Shown piece after piece: positions 61,349 to 64,000 of a stretch of DNA of 64,000 bases (position 1 is its first letter; every line of letters begins with the position of its first letter). The position numbers were made by a program, and so were the translations under genes. This DNA comes from UBA2030 sp049969475 (lineage in GTDB: Bacteria > Bacteroidota > Bacteroidia > Bacteroidales > TTA-H9): NCBI GenBank assembly GCA_049969475.1, contig JBMFOU010000009.1:1-64000 (forward strand), written 5' to 3'. The notes under the pieces were generated by a model, which saw nothing but the letters and a program-made list of their open reading frames with translations, did no database searches and was not told the origin of the DNA.

Positions 61349-62761
61349 GTGCTTTATTTTGCAATTCTCATGCGGCTTATTGCAGTGGTGTTTTCGGAGG
61401 GCTATCTGCTGCCGGGTGAACATTTCTTTTTCTTTGAGCCTGAGAATCTACTGCTTAAATCAGAAAAGTATCTGACCACACAAAGCCAGCTGTATGCACT
61501 TTTTGGGGAATACTTCAATCGGGGGATGGCCTGGCTTACCGTTAAAGAACCCCAGACGCAGGCATTGATTCTTAGATTTATTCATGCATTGTTAAATATA
61601 GTTAGTCTGGTTATAGGTTACCGTTTGGCTCGCTTGGCCGGCAGTGAAAAAGGTGCCAGGCTCTCATTTGCCTTGCTTGGCTTATCCTGGTTAATGCCCT
61701 TTATCAGTGTAAGAACCTATTCTTTCAATTTAGCCTTACCATTTTTACTGGGAGCCGTGTGGCTGGCCCGTCATTCTCTTCTGGCGGCCCGGCGTACCTC
61801 TTTTCTGGCGGGGTGGGTGGCCGCACTGGCCATCATGCTTTATCCTCCCGTGCTCGTTTTCTGGATTCCTTATGTATTGCTTACATTTTTACTGGGTAAG
61901 CCTATCCGTTTTCTGGGCCTGGCTCTCACCACACTTTTGGGATTAGAACTACTCAACTGGTTGGTCAGTGGGAAATGGCTTATTCATAGCGTAGATTGGA
62001 TGGTTTTACTTCATCAAACCGGTATCAGATTATGGGATATCAATGCCTTTGCTTTGAAAGCCCTGCTGATTCTTGGACTGGTATTAGGCCCCCCCCTGGG
62101 TTTTCTGGTGCTTTACGGATTTTTAAGAATTCAAAAGTACACCATTCGCATGTCGCTGCCTGCGCTGGTTTGCCTGGTCAGCACAGTATTTTCGAGCGAC
62201 CCATTGGGTATGCTGGTAGCTGCCTTTCCTTTTATCGTGATTACAGGAAGCCAGAGTTGGATGGATATTGTTCAGCACCGAATGCCTGCCTCTCGTAAAG
62301 GTTGGTACTACCTGGCTGTTGGCTATTTCTGGACTTTCAATACGATATTGTTGGTTTGGTTTTCAACAGTTTCTCCCCGTAAACAAGAACTTGAGGCTAT
62401 GCGCTACCTGGGCCGTCATGCAGATTATCAATTGGTTTGGGTAGAACAGTCTTCCCAATCGGGGCTTGAACCATTACCCTCCTTTTACTGTGGTCGGGAT
62501 ATAAAATTCATTTATCAACGTAATTTATCCAGCGATACGCTTTTTCAACTGTCGAACGACACAATGCACAAGGTTGCTTGTGTGATATTTAGAGGAGACG
62601 AAAACCTGAAATCGCGCATCACCCGCACGTATTCTTTATTTCCGGCTCTAAGTTTCGAAGCTATTTTCAAACCAGGCCCAACCGAAAAATATTTTCGTAA
62701 GTGGATGCATTTATCCTCAGGAACCTTGGTGCTGTATCACAATGATTATTTCAAAAAATAA
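61349..62761 (+). CDS. polytopic GT-C-like membrane protein
   Basis: This 470-residue protein has about eight to ten transmembrane helices in the first 350 residues and a soluble C-terminal part. An early acidic-aromatic loop (VFSEGYLLPGEHFFFFEPEN) and LRFIHALLNIVSLVIGYRLA resemble GT-C mannosyltransferases (GPI mannosyltransferase or arabinosyl type), but the usual catalytic Asp motif is not convincing. The start is uncertain: the frame is open back to 61253 without ATG, GTG 61349 is the best codon, and the N-terminus may be longer. It is followed after 9 bp by ligA. Confidence 0.6.
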   Translation: MLYFAILMRLIAVVFSEGYLLPGEHFFFFEPENLLLKSEKYLTTQSQLYALFGEYFNRGMAWLTVKEPQTQALILRFIHALLNIVSLVIGYRLARLAGSEKGARLSFALLGLSWLMPFISVRTYSFNLALPFLLGAVWLARHSLLAARRTSFLAGWVAALAIMLYPPVLVFWIPYVLLTFLLGKPIRFLGLALTTLLGLELLNWLVSGKWLIHSVDWMVLLHQTGIRLWDINAFALKALLILGLVLGPPLGFLVLYGFLRIQKYTIRMSLPALVCLVSTVFSSDPLGMLVAAFPFIVITGSQSWMDIVQHRMPASRKGWYYLAVGYFWTFNTILLVWFSTVSPRKQELEAMRYLGRHADYQLVWVEQSSQSGLEPLPSFYCGRDIKFIYQRNLSSDTLFQLSNDTMHKVACVIFRGDENLKSRITRTYSLFPALSFEAIFKPGPTEKYFRKWMHLSSGTLVLYHNDYFKK

Positions 62762-62770
62762 TTTACCCCT

Positions 62771-64000
62771 ATGACCCGAGAACAGGCAGAAGCTAGAATA
62801 AAGGAACTGACCGAGCTCATAGAGCAGCATAATTATAATTATTACGTACTCAACCAACCAATAATCAGTGATTATGAGTTTGATAAATTGCTCAACGAGC
62901 TTATTGCTTTAGAAAAAGATTATCCGGATTTAATTTCTCCTCAATCTCCTACGCAAAGGGTGGGAGGGCAGGTTACTAATGAATTTCAATCGGTGGCTCA
63001 TAGGTTTCCGATGCTATCATTAGGTAATACCTATAGTGAAGGTGAAGTTGTAGACTTCGATAATCGGGTGCGTAAGCTATTAGGCGAGGAGCCAGAATAT
63101 GTATGTGAACTGAAGTATGATGGAGTTGCGATCAGTTTATTGTACGAGAAAGGCTTACTGGTGCGGGCAGTTACACGGGGCGACGGAACCCGTGGCGATG
63201 ATGTTACCATCAACGTAAAAACCATTCGCAGCATCCCTTTGCGGTTGAGGGGCCATTATCCCGAAATTTTCGAGATTCGCGGAGAAATTTATATGCCCAG
63301 GGCATCATTTGAGCGCCTCAATCAAGAGAGGGAGGAAATTGGCGAAACACCTTTTGCCAATCCACGCAATGCAGCTGCGGGCAGCCTCAAATTACAGGAT
63401 TCGGCTGAGGTGGCCCGCAGGGGGTTGGATTGCTTTCTCTATTACATTATGGCCGACGAGCTTCCGTTCGACAATCATTATGATAGTTTACTGGCTGCTC
63501 GCTCCTGGGGCTTTCGAATTTCCGATTACATGGCTCGCTGTAAAAATCTCGGTGAGGTATTTGCTTTTATTCACGATTGGGATGCAGCCCGCGAACAACT
63601 TCCGTTCGACATCGACGGTGTAGTTATCAAGGTAAATCATTTCAAACACCAGCAATTGTTAGGCTTCACGGCCAAGTCGCCCCGTTGGGCCATTGCCTAT
63701 AAATACAAACCAGAAAGCGCTTCTACCCGGCTTCTGAAAATAACTTATCAGGTAGGGCGTACCGGAGCCATTACGCCAGTAGCAGAGCTCGAGCCTGTCT
63801 TTTTATCAGGAACCACCGTAAAAAGAGCTTCGCTGCACAACGCAGATATTATCAAATCACTCGATATTCGCAATGGCGATTATGTTTTGGTGGAAAAGGG
63901 TGGCGAAATCATCCCCAAAATCACAGGAGTGGATTATTCACGGCGTAAATCTGACGCAACACCCATTCAGTTTATTTCACATTGTCCTGAATGTGGAACT
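62771..64000 (+). CDS. ligA: NAD-dependent DNA ligase, 5' part (runs off the window)
   Basis: The first 410 residues of a normally about 670-residue ligase are present. They start MTREQAEARIKELTELIEQH (domain Ia, NAD binding, with HNYNYYVLNQPIISDYEFD). The active-site Lys is in CELKYDGVAI (about 114). RGDGTRGDDVT, EIRGEIYMP, NPRNAAAGSLK, DIDGVVIKV and AIAYKYKP are all canonical. The OB domain follows (YQVGRTGAITPVAELEPV), and the last residues CPECG begin the four-Cys zinc finger. It seals DNA nicks in replication and repair. No frameshift is seen. Confidence 0.97.
   Translation, partial: MTREQAEARIKELTELIEQHNYNYYVLNQPIISDYEFDKLLNELIALEKDYPDLISPQSPTQRVGGQVTNEFQSVAHRFPMLSLGNTYSEGEVVDFDNRVRKLLGEEPEYVCELKYDGVAISLLYEKGLLVRAVTRGDGTRGDDVTINVKTIRSIPLRLRGHYPEIFEIRGEIYMPRASFERLNQEREEIGETPFANPRNAAAGSLKLQDSAEVARRGLDCFLYYIMADELPFDNHYDSLLAARSWGFRISDYMARCKNLGEVFAFIHDWDAAREQLPFDIDGVVIKVNHFKHQQLLGFTAKSPRWAIAYKYKPESASTRLLKITYQVGRTGAITPVAELEPVFLSGTTVKRASLHNADIIKSLDIRNGDYVLVEKGGEIIPKITGVDYSRRKSDATPIQFISHCPECGT

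Noticed and set aside
1..64000. CRISPR arrays, integrases, transposase genes or prophage
   Set aside because: No regularly spaced direct repeats with unique spacers and no recombinase or phage structural genes were found in either strand.

Overview
The window comes from a Bacteroidota genome, probably a draft or metagenome scaffold because it carries a run of 100 N at 20643-20742. The phylum assignment rests on recurring -7 promoter boxes of the form TAnnTTTG (two tRNA promoters also have a TTTG -33 box exactly 19 bp upstream), a lipoprotein-type TamL, the long two-part signal peptidase I, the zapA / 6S RNA / RNase Y gene order, and a large set of secreted glycoside hydrolases. No 16S gene is present, so nothing finer is claimed.

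Positions 1-27.4 kb are a glycan-utilisation locus. It encodes secreted or lipidated enzymes: a DUF4838 protein, a CBM9-like protein, an alpha/beta-hydrolase esterase, two GH20 beta-hexosaminidases, a GH29 alpha-L-fucosidase with a PA14 domain, a type I phosphodiesterase family protein whose gene is split by a frameshift, an SGNH esterase, a GH2 beta-mannosidase and a GH92 alpha-mannosidase. Cytoplasmic partners are a NagB/PIG-L fusion, a LacI regulator, an MFS sugar permease (cut by the gap) and a ROK kinase. HexNAcases, alpha- and beta-mannosidases and a fucosidase together suggest N-glycan or glycoprotein glycan breakdown, with GlcNAc imported, phosphorylated and sent to fructose-6-phosphate. 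There is no SusC/SusD pair in the window. Three palindromes of consensus CTAAAYCRWTTTAG lie at the promoters of the DUF4838 gene, of the divergent esterase/GH20 pair and of lacI itself, and look like the LacI operators. Four enzymes share a C-terminal discoidin-like module and several share a chitobiase C-terminal-like module.

From 27.6 to 45.9 kb the genes are mostly housekeeping: tRNA-Val(TAC) followed by a cluster of short palindromic repeats, tamL, folC, a TPR protein, a fused spore-maturation-A/B-type membrane protein, two Ig-like-repeat secreted proteins (the second with an in-frame amber codon), a TPR membrane protein, fmt, HU, recQ, lepB, RNase Y, a probable 6S RNA, zapA, a zapB-like coiled coil and trmD. 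Four hairpin terminators here share one sequence family (GAGGCTGTCTC and its complement).

From 45.9 to 54.8 kb there is a signalling block: a REC-PAS-GAF-PAS-PAS histidine kinase, an NtrC-type response regulator, a single-domain response regulator, a two-cluster ferredoxin-like protein and a PflA-like radical SAM protein. After these come an unrecognised 387-residue protein, whose divergent promoter region holds a helically phased array of TTAAGT-like hexamers, a small protein, and an SRPBCC/GyrI-like membrane-anchored protein.

From 54.8 to 59.1 kb lies a four-gene overlapping operon: a DUF4956 membrane protein, an exported conserved protein, an ankyrin-PPP phosphatase fusion, and a diverged paralogue of the second gene that has lost its most conserved acidic motif. 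I consider this the most interesting uncharacterised unit. The window closes with a membrane metallophosphoesterase, tRNA-Gly(CCC), an HD phosphohydrolase, a GT-C-like membrane protein and the 5' two thirds of ligA.
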